Shown: positions 18,729-29,532, counted from the first letter of the stretch. The stretch: 64,000 nt of DNA from Sphingobium cloacae (GCF_002355855.1 NZ_AP017655.1:1364001-1428000); one strand, 5' to 3'. The notes: generated by a model not told the origin, from the letters alone. Program-made: numbers and translations.

Positions 18729-19184
18729 TCACCGGAAAATAGCGAGCAGGCTTTCATATTGTTCCAGCTCCGGCGCGCCGGGCACCACCGCGCCTTCCCG
18801 CAGAAGATAGGCGTGGCGCACGATTTCGGCCTGTTGCTCCAGCCCATATTGCGGCAGGCGCAGGCCGGGTTTCAGGCTGTAGCTGTATCGGCAGAAGGGA
18901 TGCCGCCTGATCGGCAGGAAAATGCCGCTCTGGCTTTGCCAGACATGACAGAGTTCATGCAGGAACAGGCCCCGCAACATCAGGTCGGCGCGACTGAAAT
19001 CCTCGCACCAGAAGGGGCAGGCGGGATGGAAATGGATGTGCCCGGTCGGCGCCATGACCGTCCTGCGCGGCTGGAAGGGGAACCATTTCCGCCGCCGGAC
19101 CTCGACGACCGACAGGTCGATGCTGTCATGATAGATCGACCGCGCCAACGCGATTTCACCACGGGTCAGGAGTCTGGCCGTCAT
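18729..19184 (-). CDS. 'Vgr-related' HEXXH protein
   Basis: The 151-residue protein has a zinc-protease-like HELCH motif near residue 77 followed by VWQ, and a second region QYGLEQQAEIVRH with Glu and His that could supply a third ligand. It resembles short sphingomonad proteins annotated as vgr-related. There is no signal peptide. No partner genes suggest a pathway; the peptidase activity is inferred only from the motif. Confidence 0.65.
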   Translation of the reverse strand: MTARLLTRGEIALARSIYHDSIDLSVVEVRRRKWFPFQPRRTVMAPTGHIHFHPACPFWCEDFSRADLMLRGLFLHELCHVWQSQSGIFLPIRRHPFCRYSYSLKPGLRLPQYGLEQQAEIVRHAYLLREGAVVPGAPELEQYESLLAIFR

Positions 19185-19248
19185 CGGTAGAATCTAGGCG
19201 CTCCCCCCGCCGGGGACAAGCGCCGCACTCGTCCCCGCACCGTCCGGA

Positions 19249-19719
19249 TCAATGCTGCCGATGCGCGTCCGTTTTCGCTGCCGCCGTCGCCGCTTCGGGT
19301 TTGCGGATCACCGCGTCCGCCAGCAGGCGGTCGCCGTTCGAAAGCAGGAAGGTAAGCTGCATCTTGCCCCGGCTGATCGCGGTGTCGTTGACGCCCCACA
19401 GCATCAGATGCTTGCCGCCCGGCGCGAAGGCGACCTTGCCCTTGGCCGGAATATCGACGCTGGAGATCGGCTTCATCGACATCATGCCGTTCTCGCTGAC
19501 GCTTTCATGCATCTCCACCTTCAGCGCATAGTCGGTCAGCACGCCGCGCAACTGCACGTCGCTCGCCCCGCCATGGGCCACGAAATATCCGGCCGACGGC
19601 GTGTCCTTGTTGGGGCTGAGACGCACCCATGCCTGGTCGATATAGGTCGGCGCGGGGTCGCCGCACGCGCCGAGGGTCAAAGGCGCTGCAAGGGCCAGGA
19701 GGGGAAGGATCGCGCGCAT
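19249..19719 (-). CDS. Copper chaperone PCu(A)C lipoprotein
   Basis: The 156-residue protein has a lipobox (LGAC near residue 19). The PCuAC copper site H-x10-M...H-x-M is visible as MHESVSENGMMSM followed ~22 residues later by KHLML. The family delivers Cu(I) in the periplasm to cytochrome oxidase. The C-terminus has extra histidines (DAHRQH). Start 19719 was chosen over in-frame Met codons upstream because the signal peptide starts there. It is divergent from dnaK. Confidence 0.88.
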   Translation of the reverse strand: MRAILPLLALAAPLTLGACGDPAPTYIDQAWVRLSPNKDTPSAGYFVAHGGASDVQLRGVLTDYALKVEMHESVSENGMMSMKPISSVDIPAKGKVAFAPGGKHLMLWGVNDTAISRGKMQLTFLLSNGDRLLADAVIRKPEAATAAAKTDAHRQH

Positions 19720-19779
19720 TGGAAGGCCCTTTCGAACTGTCTCGTTTCCGGTCGCCCGCATAGGTAATCGCCGCAGCTT

Positions 19780-19807
19780 CTTGTGCCAAGAAAAAGCGCG
19801 CCTATAT
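19780..19807 (+). promoter_or_regulatory. RpoH (sigma-32) promoter of dnaK
   Basis: CTTG at 19780-19783, a 17-base spacer, then CCTATAT at 19801-19807. This fits the alphaproteobacterial heat-shock consensus CTTG-N17/18-CYTAT-T. It lies ~90 bp upstream of the dnaK start codon. Confidence 0.82.
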
Positions 19808-19895
19808 CCGACACGCAAACGGCCTTGCCTTGGCGCTTTCGTGAGGTATGGGGCCGTCAACCGCTGAATATGATTTGGGGTTCAAAGAGGAAAAG

Positions 19896-21797
19896 ATGAC
19901 AAAAGTAATCGGTATCGATCTGGGCACCACCAACAGCTGCGTGGCTGTAATGGACGGCGGCAAGCCTAAGGTGATTGAAAATGCGGAAGGTGCGCGCACC
20001 ACGCCCTCCATCGTCGCCTTCGCCAAGGACGGCGAGCGACTGATCGGCCAGCCCGCGAAGCGGCAGGCCGTCACCAATCCGGACAACACGGTTTTCGCGG
20101 TGAAGCGCCTGATCGGCCGCCGGTTCGACGATCCCACGACGAAGAAGGACATGGAACTGGTCCCCTATTCGATCGTGAAGGGCCCCAATGGCGACGCATG
20201 GGTCAATGCGGGCGGCAAGGATTACAGCCCGTCGCAGATCTCCGCCTTCACGCTCCAGAAGATGAAGGAAACCGCCGAAGCCTATCTGGGCGAGACGGTG
20301 ACGCAGGCCGTCATCACGGTTCCCGCCTACTTCAACGACGCCCAGCGTCAGGCGACCAAGGACGCGGGCCAGATCGCGGGCCTCGAAGTTCTGCGCATCA
20401 TCAACGAACCGACCGCGGCCGCGCTCGCCTACGGGCTTGAGAAGCAGGACGGCAAGACCATCGCGGTCTACGACCTGGGCGGCGGCACCTTCGATATTTC
20501 CATCCTCGAAATCGGCGACGGCGTGTTCGAAGTGAAGTCGACCAACGGCGACACGTTCCTGGGCGGCGAGGATTTCGACTCGAAGCTGGTCGAATATCTG
20601 GCCGAGGATTTCAAGAAGGCGGAAGGCATCGACCTCACCAAGGACAAGCTGGCGCTTCAGCGTCTGAAGGAAGCCGCCGAAAAGGCGAAGATCGAGCTGT
20701 CCTCGGCCCAGTCGACCGAAGTCAACCTGCCCTTCATCACGGCCGACCAGAACGGTCCCAAGCATCTGGTGAAGACCATCACCCGCGCCGATCTGGAGCG
20801 CCTGGTGGCCGACCTCATCAAGCGGACGATGGAGCCATGCAAGAAGGCGCTGGCCGACGCCGGCATTTCGGCGAGCGAGATCAGCGAAGTGGTGCTGGTG
20901 GGCGGCATGACCCGCATGCCCAAGGTGCGCGAGGCCGTGAAGGACTTCTTCGGCAAGGAACCCCACACCGGCGTCAACCCAGACGAAGTCGTCGCCATGG
21001 GCGCGGCGATCCAGGCGGGCGTGCTACAGGGCGACGTCAAGGATGTGCTGCTGCTCGACGTGACCCCGCTGTCGCTGGGCATCGAGACGCTGGGCGGCGT
21101 GTTCACCCGCATGATCGACCGCAACACGACGATCCCCGCCAAGAAGTCGCAGGTCTATTCGACCGCCGACGACAATCAGCAGGCGGTGACGATCCGCGTG
21201 TTCCAGGGCGAGCGTGAGATGGCGGCGGACAACAAGCTGCTGGGCCAGTTCGACCTGGTCGGCATCCCGCCCGCGCCGCGCGGCGTGCCGCAGATCGAGG
21301 TGACGTTCGACATCGACGCCAACGGCCTCGTCAACGTCTCCGCGAAGGACAAGGGCACCGGCAAGGAGCAGCAGATCCGCATCCAGGCTTCGGGCGGCCT
21401 GTCCGACGCCGACATCGACCAGATGGTGAAGGACGCCGAACGCTTCGCCGAAGAAGACAAGAAGCGCCGTGAGGCGGCCGAGGCGAAGAACAACGCCGAA
21501 AGCCTGATCCACACCACCGAACAGCAGCTTGCCGAGCATGGCGACAAGGTGGACGCAGCCCTCAAGTCCGAGATCGAAACCGCCATCGCGGCTGCCAAAT
21601 CGGCGGTCGAGGGCGGCGACGCCGAAGCCATGCAGTCCAAGGCGCAGGAACTCGCCACGGTCGCCATGAAGCTGGGCCAGGCGATCTACGAGAAGGAGCA
21701 GGCCGCTGCGGCTTCTCCGGACGCCGAAGCGCCGAAGGCCGACGACGACGTGGTCGACGCCGAATTTTCGGAAGTGGACGAGAACAACAAGGCGTAA
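19896..21797 (+). CDS. dnaK: Chaperone DnaK (Hsp70)
   Basis: The 633-residue ATP-dependent chaperone starts with the Hsp70 motif [10 protein letters not shown], followed by [14 protein letters not shown] near residue 190 and [12 protein letters not shown] near 335. The substrate-binding domain includes [14 protein letters not shown], and the tail is acidic ([17 protein letters not shown]). AAAGAGG precedes the ATG; an upstream in-frame extension was rejected. It is followed by dnaJ after 103 bp and preceded by an RpoH promoter. Confidence 0.98.
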   Translation: MTKVIGIDLGTTNSCVAVMDGGKPKVIENAEGARTTPSIVAFAKDGERLIGQPAKRQAVTNPDNTVFAVKRLIGRRFDDPTTKKDMELVPYSIVKGPNGDAWVNAGGKDYSPSQISAFTLQKMKETAEAYLGETVTQAVITVPAYFNDAQRQATKDAGQIAGLEVLRIINEPTAAALAYGLEKQDGKTIAVYDLGGGTFDISILEIGDGVFEVKSTNGDTFLGGEDFDSKLVEYLAEDFKKAEGIDLTKDKLALQRLKEAAEKAKIELSSAQSTEVNLPFITADQNGPKHLVKTITRADLERLVADLIKRTMEPCKKALADAGISASEISEVVLVGGMTRMPKVREAVKDFFGKEPHTGVNPDEVVAMGAAIQAGVLQGDVKDVLLLDVTPLSLGIETLGGVFTRMIDRNTTIPAKKSQVYSTADDNQQAVTIRVFQGEREMAADNKLLGQFDLVGIPPAPRGVPQIEVTFDIDANGLVNVSAKDKGTGKEQQIRIQASGGLSDADIDQMVKDAERFAEEDKKRREAAEAKNNAESLIHTTEQQLAEHGDKVDAALKSEIETAIAAAKSAVEGGDAEAMQSKAQELATVAMKLGQAIYEKEQAAAASPDAEAPKADDDVVDAEFSEVDENNKA

Positions 21798-21900
21798 GCC
21801 CGATGAAACGCTTCTCGACTTCGCCCTGCGCGGACGGCATGGTGCCTGACCAGCGCGACCGTTCGGGGCGAAGCCGGGGAACGTGCGCGCCGGGGGCGAG

Positions 21901-23037
21901 ATGACTACCGAAATCGACTATTATTCCCTGCTCGAAGTGGAACGCACGGCGGACGCCACCACCATCAAGAGCGCCTATCGCAAGCTGGCGATGAAATATC
22001 ACCCCGACAAGACCGGGGGATGCAGCGACGGCGAGGCGAAATTCAAGGCCGTCTCCGAAGCCTATGAGTGCCTGAAGGACCCGCAGAAGCGCGCGGCCTA
22101 TGACCGCTACGGCCATGCGGCCTATACCAATGCCCAAAATGGCGGCGGCGGTTTCAGCGGTGGGCGCGGCGCGGGCGGCTTTTCCGATCTGGGCGATATT
22201 TTCGAAACGATCTTCGGCCAGGCCGGGTTCGGCGGAGGCGGCGGGCGTCAGGCCCAGCGGCGCGGCGCCGACCTGCGCTACGACATGGAGATCACGCTCG
22301 ACGAAGCCTATCACGGCAAGCAGAGCGAGATCGAGATCGAAGTCTCCGCCCCCTGCGACGCCTGCGAGGGATCGGGCGCGCAGCCGGGCACCGGTGTCAA
22401 GACATGCCACACCTGCGGCGGCCATGGACAGGTCCGGGCGCAGCAGGGTTTCTTCGTGGTCGAACGGACCTGTCCGTCCTGCCATGGCGCGGGGCAGGTG
22501 ATCGAAAGCCCCTGTCGCTCCTGCCGGGGCGAAGGGCGCGTGGACAAGCCCAAGACACTTTCCGTCAATATCCCGGCGGGCGTCGACGAAGGCACCCGCA
22601 TCCGCCTGTCGGGCGAAGGCGAATGCGGCGCGCGGGGCGCGCCATGCGGCGACCTCTACATCTTCCTGCACGTGAAGCGGCATCCGATCTTCGAACGTGA
22701 CGGCACGACGCTGTTCTGCCGCGCGCCGGTGAGTTTCACCACGGCTGCGCTGGGCGGCGTCATCGAAGTGCCGGGTCTCGACGGCAACCGGCATGAAATC
22801 AGGATTCCAAGCGGCATCCAGTCCGGCAAGCAAATCCGACAGCGCGGCGCGGGCATGCCCGTGCTGAACGGACGCGGGCAAGGCGACCTGGTGATACAGG
22901 TCGATGTGGAGACCCCCACCAAACTATCCGCCCGCCAGCGCGATCTGCTCGAAGCCTTTCGGGAAACGGAAACGGGAGAGGAATGCCCTCAATCCACGGG
23001 GTTCTTTAGCAAACTCAAGGAATTGTGGGGCGATTGA
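21901..23037 (+). CDS. dnaJ: Chaperone DnaJ (Hsp40)
   Basis: Co-chaperone of DnaK. The 378 residues comprise a J domain with HPD (KYHPDK near residue 35) and a Gly/Phe-rich stretch (~75-115). Four zinc-finger repeats follow ([32 protein letters not shown]), then two C-terminal substrate-binding domains. The zinc centre is complete. Start [11 protein letters not shown] chosen; upstream codons are unconserved. Confidence 0.96.
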   Translation: MTTEIDYYSLLEVERTADATTIKSAYRKLAMKYHPDKTGGCSDGEAKFKAVSEAYECLKDPQKRAAYDRYGHAAYTNAQNGGGGFSGGRGAGGFSDLGDIFETIFGQAGFGGGGGRQAQRRGADLRYDMEITLDEAYHGKQSEIEIEVSAPCDACEGSGAQPGTGVKTCHTCGGHGQVRAQQGFFVVERTCPSCHGAGQVIESPCRSCRGEGRVDKPKTLSVNIPAGVDEGTRIRLSGEGECGARGAPCGDLYIFLHVKRHPIFERDGTTLFCRAPVSFTTAALGGVIEVPGLDGNRHEIRIPSGIQSGKQIRQRGAGMPVLNGRGQGDLVIQVDVETPTKLSARQRDLLEAFRETETGEECPQSTGFFSKLKELWGD

Positions 23038-23085
23038 GGTTTTGCATTATGGTCGGTTTCGGCCAATTGCGGACACTCCTTCATC

Positions 23086-23164
23086 CGTCCGGGCTGAGCG
23101 AACCCTTCGACTGCCTGCCAAGGCAGGCGCTCAGGACAGGCTTCGACAAGTTCAGGGCGAACGA
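23086..23164. repeat. Sphingomonad-type REP-like repeat
   Basis: An imperfect palindromic unit with TTCGAC/CTTCGACAAGTTCAGG blocks and an inner hairpin (GCCTGCC AAGGCAGGC). Similar units are scattered between genes in sphingomonad genomes. It is the first of two different repeats after dnaJ. Confidence 0.7.
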
Positions 23165-23200
23165 GAGGAAGTGTCTGGAATCACTCAAATTGAAGTGTTC

Positions 23201-23266
23201 CGTGCTCCTGAAGGCCGGAGCCCAGATCAGATGGCAGAACTGGGCTCCTGCCTTCGCAGGAGCACG
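23201..23266. repeat. Nested palindromic intergenic repeat
   Basis: Outer arms CGTGCTCCTG / CAGGAGCACG (23201-23210, 23257-23266) and inner arms GGAGCCCAG / CTGGGCTCC (23217-23225, 23240-23248). The outer arms match the repeat at 18668-18696. It sits between the convergent dnaJ and extensin genes. Confidence 0.8.
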
Positions 23267-23328
23267 GTGCATGTTAGAAGCAGGCATGTCCGCTCCCCAC
23301 CCAATCCGAACCCCACAGAAGCTTCGTT

Positions 23329-24054
23329 TCAACGGCAGGCCCGCCAGCCCATTTCTCCCCGCTCCGCCTGATCGAGATGGAGATGATCGCGGTGGGCGGC
23401 GTTATAATCGGGTGACAGCACAGTGGAGAACAGGTCACAGGCCCCGTCCCGCACGGCACGCAGGAAAACCGCGTCCTTATCGTCCCCCTCCCAGTCGTCC
23501 ACCACACTGATGCGCCGGCCATCCTCCAGTATGAAACCCGATATGTCGATCGCATCGGCGGTGGCATGTTCGCTGAAATCGCCGCTGTCCCGTCCGTACA
23601 TGCGACGGCAGCTATGGGCGCCGAAATGGGTGATCTTCCGCACCGCTTGCCCCAGCAGGCGCTGCGCGGCAGGCTGGACCACTTGCCATTCCCACAGCTT
23701 GAGCGCCGCCGCGACGGGACAGGAAGTGGCGACCGATTGGGGCGACAACGCCACGGCTTCGCCATCAGACTTCAACTTCACCCCGTCGCGAAAGGCGCAG
23801 CGCCCCTCCCCGCGCGGCGGCATGGCGTCATAGGCGATCCCCGCCTTGTCCAGCAGCGCCCGGCAGGCCAGCGGATCGCCGGTCAACCCCGCCAGCTTGC
23901 GCCCGGTGAACAGTCCGACAGACTGGGCAAGGTCCAGCTTCGTCCATGGCAGATCCTGCGGTCGTTGCCGCAGGAGGGCCCAACCGACCAGCAGGAGCGC
24001 CAGCAGCGCGGCCAACAGGATCGACCATCGCAAAAGACGGAAGAAGGAGCGCAT
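23329..24054 (-). CDS. Extensin-like C-terminal domain protein
   Basis: The 241-residue protein has one N-terminal membrane anchor (residues ~8-28) followed by the bacterial extensin-like domain. Its hallmarks are a CRALL...C...C cysteine pattern, FGAHSCRRMYGR, SEHATADAIDISGF and a C-terminal HRDHLHLD. The His/Asp pattern recalls VanY/M15-like peptidases, suggesting cell-wall processing in the periplasm, unproven. It begins one base after the NUDIX gene. Confidence 0.85.
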   Translation of the reverse strand: MRSFFRLLRWSILLAALLALLLVGWALLRQRPQDLPWTKLDLAQSVGLFTGRKLAGLTGDPLACRALLDKAGIAYDAMPPRGEGRCAFRDGVKLKSDGEAVALSPQSVATSCPVAAALKLWEWQVVQPAAQRLLGQAVRKITHFGAHSCRRMYGRDSGDFSEHATADAIDISGFILEDGRRISVVDDWEGDDKDAVFLRAVRDGACDLFSTVLSPDYNAAHRDHLHLDQAERGEMGWRACR

Positions 24055-24055
24055 C

Positions 24056-24820
24056 CTATCGCCGGATGGCGGTCGCGACCGGCTCCGAGGTAATCGGATA
24101 GCCCAGATGGGTGGGAATGCAGATATGAGGCACGCCGTCGCGATCCTCGATCCATGGCGTCACCTTTTCCGGCGGCGTGGCGGCGGCGTGGGCAGCGAGC
24201 GCTTCGAAACTGTCGAATTGCGCCAACCGCTCCAGATTGCGGCGAGTGGGGAAGATGATAAAGCCCTCCCCCGATGCACACCGAGCCAGCGTTTCGCGAG
24301 CACTGCTCCAGAACAGGCGGGTGTTTTCAGTGCCATCCACGCTAGCCTCCTGCCCGCCAGGCGCCTTCGCCAGATAGAAGCGGGCATCGAATATCCGCGA
24401 TGTCGGGCGACTGGGCAGCCAGCGGGTGAAGGGCAGCAGGGCGTCGAGCGCCAGTTCCAGTCGATGCGCCTCGACCAGCGCGGACAATTCCGCCCCTTCC
24501 GCGAGCGCGCGGCGCATCTTCGCCAGCAGGGCCGGCTCGGGCGGCGCGGCAAAGCCGATGCCGATCCCGCTTTCCTCCAGCGTTTCGCGAATAGCGGCGA
24601 CCCGCGCCGCCGCGTCGTCGGGCTCCAGCCGCGGCGCGAAAGCCGCTGCCAGCGCCCGGTCCCCCTCGTCCACCGCGCCGCCCGGGAAAACCAGCGCGCC
24701 CCCGGCAAAGGCCATGCTGCGCGCGCGCTCCATCATCAATATGTCTGCCGGGCCATGGGGCTTGTCCCGTACGATCACGACCGTCGCCGCCGGTCGGACC
24801 AGATTATCGGTATCGGTCAT
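24056..24820 (-). CDS. NUDIX hydrolase
   Basis: The 254-residue protein has the Nudix box spread over residues ~40-85: GGALVFPGGAVDEGD, then an insertion, then RETLEESGI, the RExxEExG core. The insertion between the Gly-rich part and the RE helix fits the NUDT19-like/CoA-type group, so a nucleoside-diphosphate-linked substrate such as CoA is possible but unproven. The start at 24820 precedes the conserved region; a longer opening to 24934 was rejected. Confidence 0.82.
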   Translation of the reverse strand: MTDTDNLVRPAATVVIVRDKPHGPADILMMERARSMAFAGGALVFPGGAVDEGDRALAAAFAPRLEPDDAAARVAAIRETLEESGIGIGFAAPPEPALLAKMRRALAEGAELSALVEAHRLELALDALLPFTRWLPSRPTSRIFDARFYLAKAPGGQEASVDGTENTRLFWSSARETLARCASGEGFIIFPTRRNLERLAQFDSFEALAAHAAATPPEKVTPWIEDRDGVPHICIPTHLGYPITSEPVATAIRR

Positions 24821-24918
24821 GCCATCTGCTCTACGCCCCTGGGCCAACGGCAGTAAAGACCCGCCCCCATGGGAACTTCCCGCGCCTTCGCACGCTGATA
24901 GGCGCGAAAGGTTCGTCC

Positions 24919-25806
24919 ATGGCTGCGCGCGCATATTGGCAGGGCCAGATCAGGCTGGCGCTGGTGTCCATTCCGGTCGAAATCTATCCGGCCACGCGGT
25001 CGGGCGCGGCGGTGTCCTTCCGCCAGATCCACGAGCCTTCGGGCAAGCCCATCCGCTATGAGAAGGTCGTGACCGGCATCGGGCCGGTGGACCGCGACGA
25101 GATATTGAAGGGCTATGAGGTTTCGAAGGGCAATTATGTCCTGCTCGACGATGAGGAGATCGAGGCGGTCAGGATCGAGAGCCGCAAGACGCTGGACCTG
25201 GTGCAATTCGTCGATGCAGACGCCATCGACGTGCTCTATTATGAAAAGCCCTATTTCGTGCTGCCCGCCGACGATCTGGCGGAGGAAGCCTATGCGGTGC
25301 TGCGCGATGCGCTGCGGCAGACGAAGAAGGTGGGGCTGGGCCAATTGTCGGTGCGGGGACGGGAACAGCTCGTGTCGCTCAAGCCTTGCGGGCGCGGACT
25401 GGTGCTGGAACTGTTGCGCTATGCCGATGAGGTGACGAAGGCGCAAAGCTATTTTCGAGGACTGCCCGATGAAAAGGCCGATCCCGACATGCTCGACCTT
25501 GCCACGACGATCATCGAGAAGAAGACCGCGCCCTTCAAGCCGGAGGAATTTCACGACCGCTATGTCGATGCGCTACGCGCGCTGATCGAGAAGAAGAAAA
25601 AGGCCAAGGGCAAGCGCATCATCGAGGATGTGGAGGAACCGGGCACGCAGCGGGGCGGCAATGTGATCGACCTGATGGCCGCGCTCAAGAAATCGGTGGA
25701 AGGCGGCAAGCGCACGCCCGCGGCGCGTAAGGCCGCGGCTGCGCCCAAGGCGAAGGCGAAAGCACCGGCCAAACGGGCGGCCCCGGCGAAACGCAAGAAG
25801 GCGTGA
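24919..25806 (+). CDS. ku: Non-homologous end-joining protein Ku
   Basis: Bacterial Ku binds DNA ends as a homodimer and recruits LigD. The 295-residue protein has the family start (MAARAYWQGQIRLALVSIPVEIYP split by short variation), the central LGQLSVRGREQLVSLKPCGRGL segment, and a lysine/alanine-rich C-terminal tail (~250-295) as in extended Ku proteins. Its stop overlaps the next start. The ligase partner two genes on is truncated. Confidence 0.95.
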   Translation: MAARAYWQGQIRLALVSIPVEIYPATRSGAAVSFRQIHEPSGKPIRYEKVVTGIGPVDRDEILKGYEVSKGNYVLLDDEEIEAVRIESRKTLDLVQFVDADAIDVLYYEKPYFVLPADDLAEEAYAVLRDALRQTKKVGLGQLSVRGREQLVSLKPCGRGLVLELLRYADEVTKAQSYFRGLPDEKADPDMLDLATTIIEKKTAPFKPEEFHDRYVDALRALIEKKKKAKGKRIIEDVEEPGTQRGGNVIDLMAALKKSVEGGKRTPAARKAAAAPKAKAKAPAKRAAPAKRKKA

Positions 25807-26279
25807 TGGAACTCAATCCCGCCATCCCGCTCCATGTCATCGACTGGCCGGTCCTCACGCGGCTGGGTGTGGCGGCCCTGCTGGGTCTGCTGCTGGGCCT
25901 GGACCGGGAACTCAGGGGCCATGCCGCCGGGATGCGGACGCATGGCATCATCTGCTTCACCTGCGCGCTGATGACGATCAGCGCCATCGCCCTGCACAAG
26001 CAGCTTCATGGCGAGGGCAATATCGACCCGCTGCGCGTGTTCGAGGCGTCCGCCGCCTTCACCGGCATCATTGCGGCGGGCCTCATCATGTTCAACAAGG
26101 GAGAGATCAGGAACCTCGCCACCGCCGCCCACATCTGGCTGGCGGGCATGATCGGCATCGCCAGCGGTGCGGGGCAATGGCCGCTGGTGGCGAGCGCGGC
26201 CATCGTCGCGGTGGTCATGCTGACGCTGCTGCGGGTGGCCGAGGACCGCTGGCTCGATGCGGAGAAACGGAACGACTGA
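25806..26279 (+). CDS. MgtC/SapB family membrane protein
   Basis: The 157-residue protein has four membrane helices and the family motif LLGLLLGLDRELRGHAAGMRTH near residues 20-40, followed by DPLRVFEASAAFTGIIAAG. The family is linked to magnesium or envelope stress; here it lies inside a DNA-repair operon. Its ATG overlaps the ku stop, and its TGA overlaps the ligD ATG, so all three are translationally coupled. Confidence 0.88.
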   Translation: MELNPAIPLHVIDWPVLTRLGVAALLGLLLGLDRELRGHAAGMRTHGIICFTCALMTISAIALHKQLHGEGNIDPLRVFEASAAFTGIIAAGLIMFNKGEIRNLATAAHIWLAGMIGIASGAGQWPLVASAAIVAVVMLTLLRVAEDRWLDAEKRND

Positions 26280-27118
26280 TGGCCCGCAAGAACGCCCTCG
26301 CCCCCTATAACGCCAAGCGCGATTTCGCCCGCACGCATGAGCCCAAGGGCGTGATGGCGAAGAAGGGAGGCAACAGCTTCGTGGTGCAGAAGCATGAGGC
26401 GACGCGGCTTCACTGGGATTTCCGGCTGGAGGTGGACGGCGTGCTCAAAAGCTGGGCCGTGACCAAGGGACCGAGCCTGAATCCCGCTGACCGACGGCTG
26501 GCGGTTCGAACGGAGGACCATCCGCTGAGCTATGGCGATTTCGAAGGGACCATTCCCAAGGGCGAATATGGCGGCGGCACGGTGATGCTGTGGGACCGGG
26601 GCAGATGGGAGCCGGTCGAGGGCAAGAGCGCGGCCGACATCGACAAGGGGCATCTGCATTTCATCCTGCATGGCGAGCGGATGAAGGGCGAATGGCTGCT
26701 GGTGAGGATGAAGGGACGGCCGGGCGAGAAGCGCGAGAACTGGCTGCTCCGCAAGATCGAGGATGGCGAGGCGGACACGGATCGCGTTCTAGTCGACCGG
26801 GCGCTGACCAGCGTGCTGACCGGGCGTTCGATGGCGGAGATCGCCGCCGACAGGGAGGGGACACAATCGCTGGCCGGGGCCAAAGGCCAGGCCTTCGCGC
26901 AGAAGATGCAGGCGGCGCGGGAACATAATGCGGCGCTGAAGCCTGAGGGACGCAAGGGCACGCGACCGAAAACAGGGGCGCTGCCGCGCTTCGTCAAGCC
27001 GCAGCTTGCGACGCTGGTGGACGCGGTGCCGGAGGGCCATGACTGGCTGCATGAGATCAAGTTCGACGGCTATCGCGCGCTGATCGCCGTGGCGGGGGTG
27101 AGGATCAGCGTGCAATAG
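26279..27118 (+). pseudogene. ligD: DNA ligase D, N-terminal part cut by an IS21-family element
   Basis: The remaining 273 native residues hold the 3'-phosphoesterase domain (RLHWDFRLEVDGVLKSWAVT, then GEYGGGTVMLWD) and the very start of the ATP-dependent ligase domain, including the catalytic lysine motif EIKFDGYRAL. The sequence is lost after that and replaced by the end of the IS, which adds about six codons and a stop. The rest of the ligase domain and any polymerase domain are missing, so end-joining ligation is almost certainly inactive. No ligD continuation is found on the other side of the IS. Confidence 0.93.
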
Positions 27119-27213
27119 GCACCCCCTTCGTGGGGTGATCGGCGTGCAAAAAGGACCCCTTCATCCCGGGGATTTAGTCGGCCGACTGGTTTTGATCAGT
27201 TGGCGAGAACGGG

Positions 27214-28728
27214 ATGTTGATCGTGGAGACAGTGGTTCGGATTCGGCGTGAGCATGCAGGGGGGAAGGCGATCAAGGCGATCGCGCGCGACCTTCGTTTG
27301 TCGCGGAAGGTAGTCCGCAAGGCGATCCGGTCGCCGGAGGCGGCGTTCAACTATCAGCGCAAAGTCCAGCCGCTGCCGCGGATCGGTCCTTATCAGGATC
27401 GTCTCGATGCGCTGCTTGAGGAGAACGAGGGGCGCGGCCGCCGCGATCGGCTACGGATGACGCGTATCCATGACCTGCTGGTGCGCGAGGGGTTCGATGG
27501 ATCCTATGATGCGGTGCGCCGCTATGCGGCGCGCTGGCGTGCTGCGCGGCGGAAGGATGCTGGCGAAGGCGCACCGGCGTTCATCCCGATGACCTTCCAG
27601 CCGGGTGAGGCCTACCAGTTCGACTGGAGCCACGAGGATGTGGAGATCGCCGGCAAGCCGATGCGGGTGAAGGTGGCGCATATGCGTCTCTGCGACTCGC
27701 GCGCACCCTATGTCCGGGCCTATCCGCGCGAGGGCCAGGAGATGCTGTTCGATGCCCATGCCCGGGCGTTCGCGTTCTTCGGCGGTGTGCCGCGACGCGG
27801 TATCTACGATAATATGAAGACGGCGGTGACGGCCGTGTTCACCGGCAAGGAGCGTGTGTTCAACCGCCGCTTCCTGATCATGACCGATCATTACATGGTC
27901 GAGCCGACCGCCTGCTCGCCGGCGGCGGGATGGGAGAAGGGCCAGGTCGAGCAGCAGGTCCAGACGATCCGAGGCCGCTTCTTCCAGCCGCGACTCCGGT
28001 TCGCCAGCCTGGCCGAGCTCAACGGGTGGCTGGAGGCCGAGTGCCGGCGCTGGGCCGAGCATCATGCCCATCCCGAACGCGGGGATATTACCGTCGCCGA
28101 GGCGCTGGATATGGAGCGACCGGCCCTGCAGCCGATCCTGGCACCGTTCGACGGCTTCCATGAGAGCGAGCATGCCGTCACCGGCACCTGCCTCATCAGC
28201 TTCGATCGCAACCGCTACTCGGTCATGTCGACGGCCGCACGCCGGACCGTTCAGGTGCGCTCCTATGCCGATCGCATCGTCATACGCTGCGGCGATGCGA
28301 TCGTCGGGGAGCATGAGCGCCACTTCGGTCGGAACCGCACGATATACGATCCCTGGCATTATCTGCCGGTCCTCGCGCACAAGCCCGGCGCGCTGCGTAA
28401 CGGCGCACCGTTCCAGGACTGGGATCTGCCGCCCGCCCTGCACCGATTACGGCGAAGGCTCGGCACCGGGGACGAGGCCGATCGCAGGTTCGTGCGGGTC
28501 CTCTCGGCGGTGCTCACCGATGGCCTGGAGCCGGTAGAGGCTGCCGTGCGCGAAGCGTTGGCGAACGGAACGGCCAGCGACGAGCTGATCCTCAACATCC
28601 TCTCCCGGCGCCGCGAGCCGGCGACACCCCACAGCATCGTCACTTCGGAAGACCGGATGCTGCAGCATCCTCCGCTCGCCGACTGTGCCCGCTATGATCT
28701 GCTGCGAGGCTATGATGCAGCGGCATGA
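27214..28728 (+). CDS. istA: IS21-family transposase IstA (long type)
   Basis: 504 residues. An N-terminal helix-turn-helix ([20 protein letters not shown], residues ~20-40) is followed by a DDE core with D in [10 protein letters not shown] (~137), D in YDNMKTAV (~202) and E in [11 protein letters not shown] (~245). A C-terminal beta-barrel-like region (RNRYSVM) follows. It differs from the IstA at 4.3 kb in length and sequence. It overlaps istB. Confidence 0.95.
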   Translation: MLIVETVVRIRREHAGGKAIKAIARDLRLSRKVVRKAIRSPEAAFNYQRKVQPLPRIGPYQDRLDALLEENEGRGRRDRLRMTRIHDLLVREGFDGSYDAVRRYAARWRAARRKDAGEGAPAFIPMTFQPGEAYQFDWSHEDVEIAGKPMRVKVAHMRLCDSRAPYVRAYPREGQEMLFDAHARAFAFFGGVPRRGIYDNMKTAVTAVFTGKERVFNRRFLIMTDHYMVEPTACSPAAGWEKGQVEQQVQTIRGRFFQPRLRFASLAELNGWLEAECRRWAEHHAHPERGDITVAEALDMERPALQPILAPFDGFHESEHAVTGTCLISFDRNRYSVMSTAARRTVQVRSYADRIVIRCGDAIVGEHERHFGRNRTIYDPWHYLPVLAHKPGALRNGAPFQDWDLPPALHRLRRRLGTGDEADRRFVRVLSAVLTDGLEPVEAAVREALANGTASDELILNILSRRREPATPHSIVTSEDRMLQHPPLADCARYDLLRGYDAAA

Positions 28729-29443
28729 TATGATCGACACGATGCGCGGCCTCGGACTCAAGGGCATGGCGGCGGCGTTCGACGAGGCGGTCACCACCGG
28801 CCTCCAGCGCAAGCGCACCACCATGGAGATACTGACCGACCTGCTCCGTGCTGAGGCGACCCACCGGGATGCAGCCTCCATCCGCTATCGGATGACGGCT
28901 GCGAGGCTGCCCGTGGTGAAGGACCTGGAGCGGTTCAGCTTCGAGGGCACACCGATCAATGAGGAGATGATCCGCTCCCTTCACGATGGCTCCTTCCTCC
29001 CGCCTCGCCGCAATATCGTGCTGGTCGGCGGCACGGGGACAGGCAAGACCCACCTCGCCATCGCGATCACCGCCAATGTCGTGCGAAGGGGCGCTCGCGC
29101 CCGCTACTTCAACACCGTCGATCTGGTGACACGCCTCGAAGAGGAGACCCGGATCGGCAAAGGCGGGACCCTGGCGGCGCAGCTGTCGCGGCTCGATCTG
29201 ATCGTGCTCGACGAGCTTGGATATCTGCCGTTCGCACGCTCGGGAGGGCAGTTGCTGTTCCACCTCATCAGCAAGCTTTATGAGCGCACCAGCGTCATCA
29301 TCACCACCAACCTTGCCTTCGGCGAGTGGCCTACCGTCTTCGGGGATCCCAAGATGACTACGGCGCTGCTCGACCGCGTCACCCACCACTGCGATATCAT
29401 CGAGACGGGCAACGACAGCTGGCGCTTCAAAAACCGCAGCTGA
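28715..29443 (+). CDS. istB: IstB-like transposition helper ATPase
   Basis: 242 residues with Walker A (GGTGTGKTH near residue 105) and Walker B ([11 protein letters not shown] near 165), and [24 protein letters not shown] in the C-terminal half. ATG 28715 chosen (28712 is also possible); both overlap the istA stop. It appears intact. Confidence 0.95.
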   Translation: MQRHDMIDTMRGLGLKGMAAAFDEAVTTGLQRKRTTMEILTDLLRAEATHRDAASIRYRMTAARLPVVKDLERFSFEGTPINEEMIRSLHDGSFLPPRRNIVLVGGTGTGKTHLAIAITANVVRRGARARYFNTVDLVTRLEEETRIGKGGTLAAQLSRLDLIVLDELGYLPFARSGGQLLFHLISKLYERTSVIITTNLAFGEWPTVFGDPKMTTALLDRVTHHCDIIETGNDSWRFKNRS

Positions 29444-29473
29444 CCGCTACCTTCGGCGCCTTCAAAAATCTAT

Positions 29474-29532
29474 CTTGCGCTGCGCGCGCCTCCGGTCGGG
29501 CTACGCCCGCCCTCCGCCGCACGCAGCGCAAG
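29474..29532. repeat. Inverted repeat after istB
   Basis: Perfect 11-bp arms CTTGCGCTGCG / CGCAGCGCAAG enclose 37 bases. Within the IS; it may end istAB transcription. Confidence 0.6.
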
